Notes under the pieces: generated by a model
The model's database searches: none
What the model saw: the letters and a program-made list of their open reading frames with translations, nothing else
What the model was told of the DNA's origin: nothing
Source of the DNA: Actinomycetota bacterium
GTDB taxonomy: Bacteria > Actinomycetota > Actinomycetes > Streptosporangiales > Streptosporangiaceae
DNA length: 64,000 nt
NCBI GenBank assembly: GCA_019240215.1
Contig: JAFAYQ010000050.1
Span: 1 to 64,000 of the forward strand
Direction of reading: 5' to 3'
Shown: positions 50,292 through 58,002 of the stretch, one piece after another
Position numbering within the stretch: the stretch's first letter is position 1
Layout: every line of letters begins with the position of its first letter
Made by a program: the position numbers and the translations under genes

Positions 50292-50324
50292 CCCGTACCC
50301 CTCACCCCGCTCGCCCCTGCGACC

Positions 50325-51272
50325 TCAGGCGTCACTGCCGTCCCGGCTGGCCAGCAGCCGGCGCAACGAGTCCAGCCGGGTCTGAGCCCCGTGTTCGGCC
50401 GCCCACTCGTCCAGGTGGCAGTCCGGGCCCAGGTGATCGTCGCCGGGCGGACAGTCGGCGATGCCCTCGGCCAGGTCGGGGAAGGCTTCCAGCACCCGCT
50501 CCGGGCTGACTCCGCCGAGGCCGAAGCCCCGCACCCCGGGGGTGTCGATGATCCAGCCGCTGCCGGGCAGCGGCAGCGCCACCGCCGACGACGAGGTGTG
50601 GCGGCCCCGGCCGGTCACCGGGTTGACCGTGCCGGTGACCCGGTCGGCGTCCGGGACCAGGGCGTTGACCAGCGTCGACTTTCCCACCCCGGACTGGCCG
50701 ATCATCACGCTGATCTTCCCGTCCAGTACCGCCTGCAACCCGGCCAGCTGCTCCGCGGTCAGCGGGCGCTGGGTCACGTGCGCGGGCACGCCCAGCGGCG
50801 CGTAGACGCTGAGCACCTCGTCCGGCGAAGCCAGGTCGGCCTTGGTCAGCGCGAGCAGCGGGCTGATGCCGGCGTCGTAGGCGGCGACCAGGCACCGGTC
50901 CACGAACCGCAGGTGCGGCGACGGCTGGGCCAGCGCGCAGACGACGACCAGCTGGTCGGCGTTGGCCACGATGACCCGCTCCACCGGGTCCGTGTCATCG
51001 GGCGACCGGCGCAGGGCCGAGGTCCGCGGCTGGATGCGGACGATCCGGGCCAGCGTGCCCGGGTCCCCGGACACGTCGCCGGCCAGCACCACCCGATCGC
51101 CGACCACGACGCTGCGCCGTCCCAGCTCGCGGGCCTTCATCGCGGTGACCATCCGGTCGTCGGTCAGGCAGGTGTAGCGGCCCCGGTCGACCGTGGTCAC
51201 GAACCCTTCCGGCGCACCGGAGTGGGCCGGGCGGCGCCGCGTGCGCGGCCGCGTGCCCTTACCCGGGCGCAC
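50325..51272 (-). CDS. rsgA: ribosome small-subunit-dependent GTPase A
   Basis: A 315-residue circularly permuted GTPase. An OB-fold domain (RYTCLTDDRMVTAMKARELGRRSVVVGDRVVL) precedes the G domain in permuted order G4-G5-G1-G2-G3: LTKADL, GQSGVGKSTLVNAL, GRGRHTSSSA, and DTPGVRGFGL. A C-terminal zinc site has CPPGDDHLGPDCHLDEW (C-x7-C-x-H). It matures the 30S subunit. Upstream of the GTG at 51272 the frame still reads SPRDLDEDDIR, typical RsgA N-terminal sequence, but no ATG/GTG/TTG precedes it before a stop. The start may therefore be CTG, or a frameshift separates it from a GTG at 51336. Confidence 0.92.
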   Translation of the reverse strand: MRPGKGTRPRTRRRPAHSGAPEGFVTTVDRGRYTCLTDDRMVTAMKARELGRRSVVVGDRVVLAGDVSGDPGTLARIVRIQPRTSALRRSPDDTDPVERVIVANADQLVVVCALAQPSPHLRFVDRCLVAAYDAGISPLLALTKADLASPDEVLSVYAPLGVPAHVTQRPLTAEQLAGLQAVLDGKISVMIGQSGVGKSTLVNALVPDADRVTGTVNPVTGRGRHTSSSAVALPLPGSGWIIDTPGVRGFGLGGVSPERVLEAFPDLAEGIADCPPGDDHLGPDCHLDEWAAEHGAQTRLDSLRRLLASRDGSDA

Positions 51273-51491
51273 CCGGATGTCGTCCTCGTCGAGGTCGCGT
51301 GGGCTCAGTGCTCCCGCTCCCGTCGTACCGTGTCACAGGCCATAGCGTGAGGTTATCGGCTGGCGGCCGGGGGCGCCTTGTCGCGCGCGGCCGCCAGCCG
51401 GGGCCCCGGGTTTGGCTGACCGCCTTTCCGGAAATGAAACGGCGCATTAAGCGTCTGTTCACGCAACGACTTATGTATCGGGACATGGAGT

Positions 51492-52250
51492 ATGTGCGGG
51501 CGATTCGTCTCCGCGCGCGAGCGCCGGCAACTCATCGACGAGTTCGGCATCGAGCGCGATCAGGTGGCCGGTGAGCTGGCGCCCGACTACAACGTCGCCC
51601 CGACCGATTCCATCTACGCGGTCATGACCCGGCCGCCGCGGGAGGACAAGGACGCCCCGCCCGCCCGCGAACTGCACACGGTGCGCTGGGGCCTGATCCC
51701 GTCCTGGGCCAAGGACCTGTCCGGGGCCGGGCGGCTGATCAACGCCCGGGCCGAGACCGTCACCGAGAAGCCCTCGTTCCGCAACGCCTTCGCCCGGCGG
51801 CGCTGCCTGATCCCGGCCGACGGCTACTACGAGTGGCGGACGCTGCCCAGCGCCGATGGCGGCAAGCCGCGCAAGCAGCCGTACTTCATCCACCGGGCCG
51901 ACGGCACCGGGCTGGCGCTGGCCGGGCTGTACGAGCTGCGGCGGGACCGGGATCTGCCCGACGACCACCCCCAGGCCTGGCTGTGGACGGCGACGATCAT
52001 CACCACCAGCGCCACCGACGAGCTGGGCTGGGTGCACGACCGGATGCCGATGGTGGTCAGTCCCGACCGGTGGACGGAGTGGCTCGACCCGGTCCCCGGT
52101 GACGCCGAGCGCCTGCTCAAGGTGATGACGCCCGCCGGGTCGGACGAGCTCGGGACCCGGGCGGTGTCGACCGCCGTCAATTCCGTGCGCAACGACGGGC
52201 CGGACCTGATCGCTCCCGTGGCTGAAGCGGGTGAGCCGGGGACGGCATGA
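51492..52250 (+). CDS. SRAP family DNA-protein crosslink protein (HMCES/YedK-like)
   Basis: A 252-residue SRAP protein. After Met removal Cys2 (MCGRFVS) is the residue that forms a thiazolidine link with abasic sites. The other active-site elements are present: NVAPTDS (Asn), CLIPADGYYEW (Glu), and WVHDRMPMVV (His). It shields abasic sites in single-stranded DNA and can act in SOS repair. The ATG at 51492 follows GGACATGGAGT. It is divergent from rsgA across about 220 bp and overlaps no other gene. A DksA-like gene follows on the same strand after 43 bp. Confidence 0.93.
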   Translation: MCGRFVSARERRQLIDEFGIERDQVAGELAPDYNVAPTDSIYAVMTRPPREDKDAPPARELHTVRWGLIPSWAKDLSGAGRLINARAETVTEKPSFRNAFARRRCLIPADGYYEWRTLPSADGGKPRKQPYFIHRADGTGLALAGLYELRRDRDLPDDHPQAWLWTATIITTSATDELGWVHDRMPMVVSPDRWTEWLDPVPGDAERLLKVMTPAGSDELGTRAVSTAVNSVRNDGPDLIAPVAEAGEPGTA

Positions 52251-52293
52251 CCACCCGGCCGCAGGGGCCGGCGGACAGGAGGCGGATGCTGCC

Positions 52294-52644
52294 GTGGACA
52301 CTGACGTCACGCGTAAGCGCCTTGAGGAGATGCTCGACGGCCTGGACCGGTCGATCGCGGTGCTGACCGGCGAGCGCCCGGCCCCCGAGGACGGCCCGTC
52401 GAACCCGTTCGACCCGGCCGACGCGGGCGCCAACCTGTCCGAGACCGACCGCACCGCGGCGGTGCTGCACTCCGCCCGCCAGCAGCGCGGCAACGTGCTG
52501 GCCGCGCTGACCCGGATGCAGGACGGGAGCTACGGGCTCTGCGTCGACTGCGGCAAGCCGGTGCCGGACGGGCGCCTCGAAGCCCGCCCCGACGCGTCCC
52601 GCTGCGTCGCCTGCCAGGGGAAACACGACCGGCGCCATCGCTGA
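52294..52644 (+). CDS. DksA/TraR-type C4 zinc-finger protein
   Basis: A 116-residue protein. An N-terminal helical hairpin (TRKRLEEMLDGLDRSIAVLTGE, DRTAAVLHSARQQRGNVLAALTRMQDG) leads to a zinc finger SYGLCVDCGKPVPDGRLEARPDASRCVACQ (C-x2-C-x17-C-x2-C). The motif SYGLCVDCG is standard in DksA/TraR proteins, some of which bind the secondary channel of RNA polymerase. I use the GTG at 52294 after AGGAGG. A GTG at 52231 is in frame but overlaps the SRAP gene. The two acidic coiled-coil tip residues of true DksA are not clearly present. Confidence 0.88.
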   Translation: MDTDVTRKRLEEMLDGLDRSIAVLTGERPAPEDGPSNPFDPADAGANLSETDRTAAVLHSARQQRGNVLAALTRMQDGSYGLCVDCGKPVPDGRLEARPDASRCVACQGKHDRRHR

Positions 52645-52683
52645 CGCCGGGGCGTGACGCGCGGGCTCCCGCCCGGCCGCTGA

Positions 52684-53532
52684 TCAGCGGGGGCGGCGGG
52701 GGCCTTGCTTGCGGGCGGAGACGATCAGCTGGACGCCGACCGACTCGTCGGGGTGGCTGGCCAGCTCGGCTTCGACCAGGCGGGGGAGGCCCTTGGGGTC
52801 GCGGTTGAGGACGTGGGCCACCGTCGACGGCGAGAACACCGTGCGCGGCCGGATCCACATCACGGTCAGGCCGGCGTCGTTGAACAGCTCGCGCAGCTGC
52901 TCGGCGCCGAAGCAGCGGGTGATCGTCCCGTCCGGCCAGGGCACCAGCACCACCTCGGCGTGCGGCAGGTCGGTCAGCTCGGCCCAGTGCCGCTGCTCGG
53001 CCAGCATCGCCATGCCCAGCACCAGCGAGTCCACGCAGGCCAGGACCCGCCCGGCCGGGCGCAGCACCCGGGCCACGTCGGCGATCAGGTTCTCGGCCGC
53101 CAGCTCCATGGACAGCGTGCGGTCCTCGGCGATGACGCCGTCGGCGCAGCCGTCGGCCAGGAACGACAGCGAGCCCGAATCGGAGGACACGCTGGCCACC
53201 TGGCCGCCCCTGGCTCCGTGGCGGTCGTGGTGGCCGTTGACGCTGAAACCGTTCAGGTGACCGTCGGGCGGGGGCGGCACCAGGCCGGGCGGCACCCCGT
53301 CGACCTCGCCGCTGGGTGACGGCGCGACGCCGGACACCCGTACGACGGTATGGCCGGCTGTGGCGGCAATGCTGGCCGCTCGCGCGTGCGGTCCCGAGAT
53401 GTCGACCAGCAGGCGGCCTTCGCGCGGCAGCCAGGACGCGAGCTGCGCCTCGGCCACCGCCTGGTGAAAGCGCCAGTACGGCGACAGTGACCCGGGATCG
53501 CCGACGGCCGTGGCGCTGGCCGAAGGCCTCAC
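52684..53532 (-). CDS. SAM-dependent methyltransferase-like protein next to sigR
   Basis: A 282-residue protein. YWRFHQAVAEAQLASWLPREGRLLVDISGPHARAASIAATAGHTVVRV is the first part of a Rossmann methyltransferase, with DISG in place of the usual DxGxG. After a low-complexity Gly/His/Pro insert it returns to ADGCADGVIAEDRTLSMELAAENLIADVARVLRPAGRVLACVDSLVLG and HAEVVLVPWPDGTITRCFGAEQLRELFNDAGL. Start GTG 53532 follows GCAGGAGTTTCG; the 73 residues before it in frame are non-coding. This gene is a regular neighbour of sigR in actinomycetes. Substrate unknown, and the motif changes leave catalysis open. Confidence 0.8.
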   Translation of the reverse strand: MRPSASATAVGDPGSLSPYWRFHQAVAEAQLASWLPREGRLLVDISGPHARAASIAATAGHTVVRVSGVAPSPSGEVDGVPPGLVPPPPDGHLNGFSVNGHHDRHGARGGQVASVSSDSGSLSFLADGCADGVIAEDRTLSMELAAENLIADVARVLRPAGRVLACVDSLVLGMAMLAEQRHWAELTDLPHAEVVLVPWPDGTITRCFGAEQLRELFNDAGLTVMWIRPRTVFSPSTVAHVLNRDPKGLPRLVEAELASHPDESVGVQLIVSARKQGPRRPR

Positions 53533-53640
53533 CGAAACTCCTGCTGTGGCTGCGGCTTCCCCCTCGGCCGCACGGGTTGTCCCATGTATGTTCCCCGCCG
53601 CGGCCAGTTCACCCCCACTGAGGAGGAATGAGGGCCACCC

Positions 53641-53666
53641 GGAATGACGCGGCCAGCCTTCGTGTT
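53641..53666 (+). promoter_or_regulatory. SigR-type promoter upstream of sigR
   Basis: GGAAT (53641-53645) is separated by exactly 18 bp from GTT (53664-53666). This matches the GGGAAT-N18-GTT consensus recognised by SigR/SigH in actinomycetes. It lies about 190 bp before the sigR start, where the autoregulated sigR promoter is found in Streptomyces coelicolor. It would transcribe sigR and rsrA after thiol stress. Confidence 0.7.
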
Positions 53667-53858
53667 CCAGTGCACATGCCAGTAGCTTGTGGCGCACCTC
53701 CGGCGGCGACCGCCGGCCTCGACCTGAGTGTCCAGACGGTGCCAGCGGCACCGCGGAAGGGCGGAACTGCCAGCCTCGGGGACATCAGCGGGGCACCCAG
53801 CCATGTATCCTCCCGGCCATACGGTTTTTACGGGCCGGCCACGCAGGATACCGAGGAG

Positions 53859-54497
53859 GTGGGTCCCGTCCCGGAGACACTTGAGCAGCGCGACGAACGG
53901 TTCGAGCAGGATGTGCTGCCGTTCCTGGATCAGCTGTATTCCGCCGGGCTCCGGATGACCCGCAACCCAGCGGACGCCGAAGACCTGGTGCAGGAGACGT
54001 TCGCCAAGGCGTACGCATCCTTCCACCAGTTCCAGCCGGGTACCAACCTCAAGGCCTGGCTGTTCCGGATCCTGACCAACACCTTCATCAACACCTACCG
54101 GAAACGGCAGCGGGAGCCGCAGCGTTCCGGGGCCGAAGAGGTGGAGGACTGGCAGCTCGCGCGGGCCGCCTCGCACACCTCCGGCGGGCTGAAGTCGGCC
54201 GAGGCGGAAGCGCTCGAGGGGCTGCCCGACTCCGACATCAAGTCGGCCCTGCAGGCGCTGCCCGAAGACTTCCGCATCGCGGTCTACCTGGCCGACGTGG
54301 AAGGTTTCGCGTACAAGGAGATCGCCGACATCATGGGCACGCCGATCGGCACGGTGATGTCCCGCCTGCACCGCGGGCGCCGGCAACTGCGCGACATGCT
54401 CGAGGACTACGCCGCCGAGCGCGGCCTGGTCCGGTCCGGCACTGGATCCGCCAGCAACGGAGCGGCGGATGGCGAGTCCGGGGAGGAAGCCCGATGA
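53859..54497 (+). CDS. sigR: thiol-oxidative stress sigma factor SigR (SigH)
   Basis: A 212-residue ECF sigma factor. Region 2 is [68 protein letters not shown], the typical SigR/SigH sequence. Region 4 has [55 protein letters not shown] 53859 begins VGPV, as in Streptomyces SigR. The frame stays open for 77 codons upstream, with an ATG at 53676 that would add 61 residues, resembling the long unstable SigR' isoform known in S. coelicolor. It is inhibited by RsrA, whose gene overlaps its stop by 4 bp (ATGA). Confidence 0.95.
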   Translation: MGPVPETLEQRDERFEQDVLPFLDQLYSAGLRMTRNPADAEDLVQETFAKAYASFHQFQPGTNLKAWLFRILTNTFINTYRKRQREPQRSGAEEVEDWQLARAASHTSGGLKSAEAEALEGLPDSDIKSALQALPEDFRIAVYLADVEGFAYKEIADIMGTPIGTVMSRLHRGRRQLRDMLEDYAAERGLVRSGTGSASNGAADGESGEEAR

Positions 54498-54763
54498 GCT
54501 GCGGTAAGCACCATGACACGCCCTGTACCGAGGTGCTCGACCGCATCTATGCGTACCTGGACGGCGAGCTCGACGCCGAAGAGGGGTCCAAGGTGCGGCA
54601 GCACCTCGACGAGTGCGGCCCCTGCCTGCGCGAGTACGGCCTCGAGGACGTGGTCAAGAAGCTGATCCGGCAGCGCTGCTGCGACCCGGCCCCGGTCGAC
54701 CTGCGGGCCAAGGTCCTCGTCCGGATTCAGGAAGTCCGCGCCGAGATCCGGGTCGTCGACTGA
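54494..54763 (+). CDS. rsrA: mycothiol-system anti-sigma factor RsrA
   Basis: An 89-residue ZAS anti-sigma factor. It has Cys11, His37, Cys41 and Cys44 ([10 protein letters not shown]), exactly the zinc/redox residues of S. coelicolor RsrA, plus a Cys62-Cys63 pair. Reduced RsrA binds Zn and SigR; oxidation forms a disulfide, releases Zn and frees SigR. Translational coupling with sigR is shown by the ATGA overlap. The following genes (HD-domain pair, biotinyl carrier) lie on the same strand, but a 272-bp gap separates them. Confidence 0.96.
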   Translation: MSCGKHHDTPCTEVLDRIYAYLDGELDAEEGSKVRQHLDECGPCLREYGLEDVVKKLIRQRCCDPAPVDLRAKVLVRIQEVRAEIRVVD

Positions 54764-55035
54764 TCCGGTCACTTTGGGCGATCCGGTAGGTACTATTCGC
54801 TCACGATGAAGTTTGGGCCTACAGAGATCTACCAGGTCGGGTTACGCTGAGCTTTCCAGTGTTGTGCGGCGGGTTACGACCGTCGGCCAGCACCGCTGGA
54901 CGTGACCCTCGCGTCCCGCTGACCCGGCGGGTCCGAGTGAGGGAGGAGGCACGGCGTGCTGCGGCTAGGGATCAGCTGGGGCTTACCGTGCCTGGCCTGA
55001 TGCTCGGCATCACTCGGCCACGGTGAGGGGGGAGT

Positions 55036-56364
55036 TTGGGCAGGCTGTCGCGAGCAGCATGGCTTTACATCGGTGTCATCGCCGCCGCGGCCGTAGCCGT
55101 CATCGGCTACGGCCCGCTGCCGGGTACCGAGTGGAGCCGCCTGGCGGTACTGGCCGTGCTGTTCCTGGTGTGCGAGTCCACCCCGACGTCGATCATGCCG
55201 AGCCGGGTGGCCTGGTCACCCGGTTACGCCGCCACCCTCGCCTCGGTGGTCCTGGTCGGCCCGGTCGGGGCCGCCCTGGTCGGCACGGTCAGCGCGTTCA
55301 GCCTGCGCCGCGGCCCGACGATCATGCAGCGGGTGTTCAACGGCGGCATGTACGCGCTCAGCGCCTACGCGGCCGGGCGGGTGTTCCTGGTCCTCGGCGG
55401 CCCCGTCGGCATCCCCACCCGCGACTCGTTCCCGCTGATCATCGGCCCGTTCGTGGGAGCCGCGGCCGCCCACATCGTGGCCAACTACGGCATGGTGAGC
55501 CTGGTGCTGGGGCTGACGGCCGGGCGCGACAGCGGCCGCCGCCTGCTGAACCTGCGGCTGTCGCTGCCCGACCTCGGCTACGCCGCCTTCGGCCTGCTGA
55601 TCGCGGCGCTGTGGAGCGTGGTGGGCGCGTTCGCCGCCATCCTGGTGCTGATCCCGCTGTTCGTGGCCCGCTGGGCCATCGCCCAGTTCGCCGACCAGCA
55701 GCGGGCCTACGAAGGCACCCTGCGGGTGCTGTGCCAGGCGGTCGAGACCAAGGACTTCTACACCCGCGGGCACAGCGAGCGGGTGTCCCGGGGCTCGGTC
55801 ATGATCGCCCGCGCGATCGGGATGCGGCCCGAGCGGGTGGAGGCGATCAGGTTCGCCGGCATGCTGCACGACGTGGGCAAGCTCGGGGTCCCGACCAAGG
55901 TGCTGCAGAAGACCGGCAAGCTGACCGAGGAAGAGTACGCCGCCATCCAGCTGCACCCCATGCGCGGCCTGGAGATCATCAAGGAGATCGGCTTCCTGGA
56001 CGAGGCGCTGGCCGGGATCATGCACCATCACGAGCGGATCGACGGCTGCGGCTACCCGATGGGGCTGGCCGGGGACGAGATCCCCGAGTTCGCCCGGGTG
56101 CTGGCGGTGGCCGACGCGTTCGACTGCATGACCTCGACCCGGTCCTACCGGGGCGCCCGCCCGGTCGCCGACGCCGTCGCCGAGCTGCGCCGGTGCTCCG
56201 GCACCCAGTTCGACCCGGCCTTCGTCGACGCGCTGGTGTCCGCGGTCGAGCGGGACGGCTGGCAGACCCCGGACACCCCGGTCGCGCCGCCCGGTGAGCC
56301 GGTCGGCCCCGGATACGACCACGACGACCCGGCGGCGCCGCTGCGCGTCGTCGGCAGCCGCTGA
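55036..56364 (+). CDS. membrane HD-GYP domain protein
   Basis: A 442-residue protein. Six or so N-terminal membrane helices (about residues 8-215) form an integral sensor. The cytoplasmic domain is a full HD-GYP: RGHSERVSRGSVMIARAIGM, GMLHDVGKLGVPTKVLQKTGKLTEEEYAAIQLHPMRG, IMHHHERIDGCGYPMGLAGDEIPEFARVLAVADAFDCMTS. The HD, HH and GYP motifs are intact, so cyclic di-GMP (or cGAMP) phosphodiesterase activity is expected. TTG at 55036 follows AGGGGGGAGT; no better start is visible. The next gene has the same layout but lacks GYP. The pair is tightly linked (14 bp apart). Confidence 0.9.
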   Translation: MGRLSRAAWLYIGVIAAAAVAVIGYGPLPGTEWSRLAVLAVLFLVCESTPTSIMPSRVAWSPGYAATLASVVLVGPVGAALVGTVSAFSLRRGPTIMQRVFNGGMYALSAYAAGRVFLVLGGPVGIPTRDSFPLIIGPFVGAAAAHIVANYGMVSLVLGLTAGRDSGRRLLNLRLSLPDLGYAAFGLLIAALWSVVGAFAAILVLIPLFVARWAIAQFADQQRAYEGTLRVLCQAVETKDFYTRGHSERVSRGSVMIARAIGMRPERVEAIRFAGMLHDVGKLGVPTKVLQKTGKLTEEEYAAIQLHPMRGLEIIKEIGFLDEALAGIMHHHERIDGCGYPMGLAGDEIPEFARVLAVADAFDCMTSTRSYRGARPVADAVAELRRCSGTQFDPAFVDALVSAVERDGWQTPDTPVAPPGEPVGPGYDHDDPAAPLRVVGSR

Positions 56365-56378
56365 GGGACGGGACAGCA

Positions 56379-57704
56379 GTGAGCATCAGCCAGGGCCGCG
56401 TGAGCGTGGGCGAGCGGGGCCGGATCGTGGCCCCGCGCCTGCGTACCCGGCCCTGGCGGCCCGGCGGTACCGGGTCCCGGGTGGTGATCGCCGCGGCCGG
56501 CCTGCTGGTGGCGGTCGCGGTGGTGCACACGCTGCTGGTCGGCGCGGTCCAGCCTCGCTGGGCGCTGGTGTTCACGGCCCTGGTCGCGGTGGGCGAGCTG
56601 CTCCGGCTCAACCTGCCCGGTGACCGCGAGGCGGCCCCCATCGGCACCGCCTGCGCGCTGGCCAACGCGCTGCTGATCCGGGTCGGGCCGATCCCCGCCC
56701 GGCACTCGGTCCTGCAGGTGGTGGCGGTGACCGGGATCGGCATGACGATCGGGGCGCTGCCGCACCTGGCGGCGGGCCGCCCGGCCCGGCTCACCAGCAT
56801 GGCGGCCCGGCTGCTGGCGGTGGCGTTCGCCGCCTTCGCGTTCCGGCCGCTGGCCGCCCGGCCCGCCGTCATCGAGCACTGGTGGACGGCGTTCGCGGTG
56901 ATGGCGTCGCTGCTGGCGGTGGCCTGGCTGATCACCGTGGTGATCGAGACCGTGATCCGGGCCGGGGCGCTGCGGACCCGCTGGTGGGTCACGTTCACCG
57001 ACGAGGTGCGGGTCCAGGGCCCGCTCGGGGTGGCGATCGGCGCCTCGGCCGCCCTGATCGTGTTCGCGGCCGAGGCCATGGGGCTGGTCGCGGTGGCCGT
57101 GTTCATCGCCCCGCTGCTGGTCACCCAGGTCGCGTTCCGCCGCTACGCCGGTATCCGGGCCACCTACCTGCAGACCGTCCGGGCCCTGGCCCGGGTCACC
57201 GAGATCGGCGGTTACGTCGACGCCGGCCATTCGGACCGGGTCAGCCGGCTGGCGGTCACCGTCGGCCGCGAGCTCGGCCTGACCGAGCAGCAGCTGCTGG
57301 AGCTGCAGTACGCGGCCCTGATCCACGACATCGGCCAGCTGTCGCTGCCGGACCCGATCCCGGGCGGGGCGACCGTGCTGGTGCCGCCGGAGGAACAGCG
57401 CCAGATCGCCGAGCTCGGCGCCGAGGTCATCGAGCAGGCCCAGATGCTCGACAGCGTGGCCGAGATCGTCCGCCGCCAGAGCGACGCCTACCGGGACCCG
57501 GCCGCCACCCCGCCCCCGCTCAGCAGCCGGATCATCCGGGCCGCGAACGCCTTCGACGACCTGGTCGGCAGCTCGGTCAACCCGGGCAAGGCGGCCGCGG
57601 TGGTGGAGCGGCTGCGGCTGGACACCAGCGCCGAATACGACCCCCACGTGGTGGCGGCGCTGGGCCGGGTCATCGCCCGCCGGTCACCGCTCCCGCCGCC
57701 GTAG
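56379..57704 (+). CDS. membrane HD-domain protein, GYP motif lost
   Basis: A 441-residue paralogue of the HD-GYP protein before it, with an N-terminal membrane region and an HD domain (GHSDRVSRLAVTVGREL, LQYAALIHDIGQLSLPDP). After the HD motif it diverges: instead of HHERIDGCGYP it reads VRRQSDAYRDPAATP, so the second His pair and GYP are absent. Residual metal binding is possible but hydrolysis of cyclic di-GMP is unlikely. GTG 56379 follows GGGACGGGACAGCA. I infer a regulatory subunit or receptor working with the intact neighbour. Confidence 0.85.
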   Translation: MSISQGRVSVGERGRIVAPRLRTRPWRPGGTGSRVVIAAAGLLVAVAVVHTLLVGAVQPRWALVFTALVAVGELLRLNLPGDREAAPIGTACALANALLIRVGPIPARHSVLQVVAVTGIGMTIGALPHLAAGRPARLTSMAARLLAVAFAAFAFRPLAARPAVIEHWWTAFAVMASLLAVAWLITVVIETVIRAGALRTRWWVTFTDEVRVQGPLGVAIGASAALIVFAAEAMGLVAVAVFIAPLLVTQVAFRRYAGIRATYLQTVRALARVTEIGGYVDAGHSDRVSRLAVTVGRELGLTEQQLLELQYAALIHDIGQLSLPDPIPGGATVLVPPEEQRQIAELGAEVIEQAQMLDSVAEIVRRQSDAYRDPAATPPPLSSRIIRAANAFDDLVGSSVNPGKAAAVVERLRLDTSAEYDPHVVAALGRVIARRSPLPPP

Positions 57705-57757
57705 CCTCCTCTATGCTGCTCGGGGGCAGTCGAGACCAGCCGACGAGAGGAGCTTGG

Positions 57758-57970
57758 GTGGCGGAGATCCGGGCGGAGATGGTCGCCAACGTCTGGAAGG
57801 TCGTCGCGGCCGAGGGCCAGCAGCTCGACGCGGGCGACACCGTGGTCATCCTCGAGTCGATGAAGATGGAGATCCCGGTGCTGGCCGAGGATCCCGGCAC
57901 GCTGTCCAAGCTCAACGTGGCCGAGGGGGACGTGGTCCAGGAAGGCGACCTGCTCGCCGTCATCGACTGA
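57758..57970 (+). CDS. TB7.3-like biotin/lipoyl carrier protein
   Basis: A 70-residue single-domain biotinyl/lipoyl carrier. EIRAEMVANVWKVVAAEGQQLDAGDTVVILESMKMEIPVLAEDPGTLSKLNVAEGDVVQEGDLLAVID contains the biotinylation motif ESMKME with the acceptor Lys. It closely follows M. tuberculosis TB7.3 (Rv3221c), which also lies near sigH-rshA. GTG 57758 follows GAGAGGAGCTTGG. It may be a stand-alone carrier subunit for a carboxylase. It is only 53 bp from the HD gene and may ride on that transcript. Confidence 0.92.
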   Translation: MAEIRAEMVANVWKVVAAEGQQLDAGDTVVILESMKMEIPVLAEDPGTLSKLNVAEGDVVQEGDLLAVID

Positions 57971-58002
57971 GGGCCGGGCCCGGCGCCGCCGGACCCAGCC
58001 GG

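Noticed and set aside
54764..55035. Gap after rsrA examined for a tRNA or small RNA
   Set aside because: One GC hairpin near 54915-54935 is visible but no cloverleaf, T-loop or CCA-end pattern; nothing firm enough to list.
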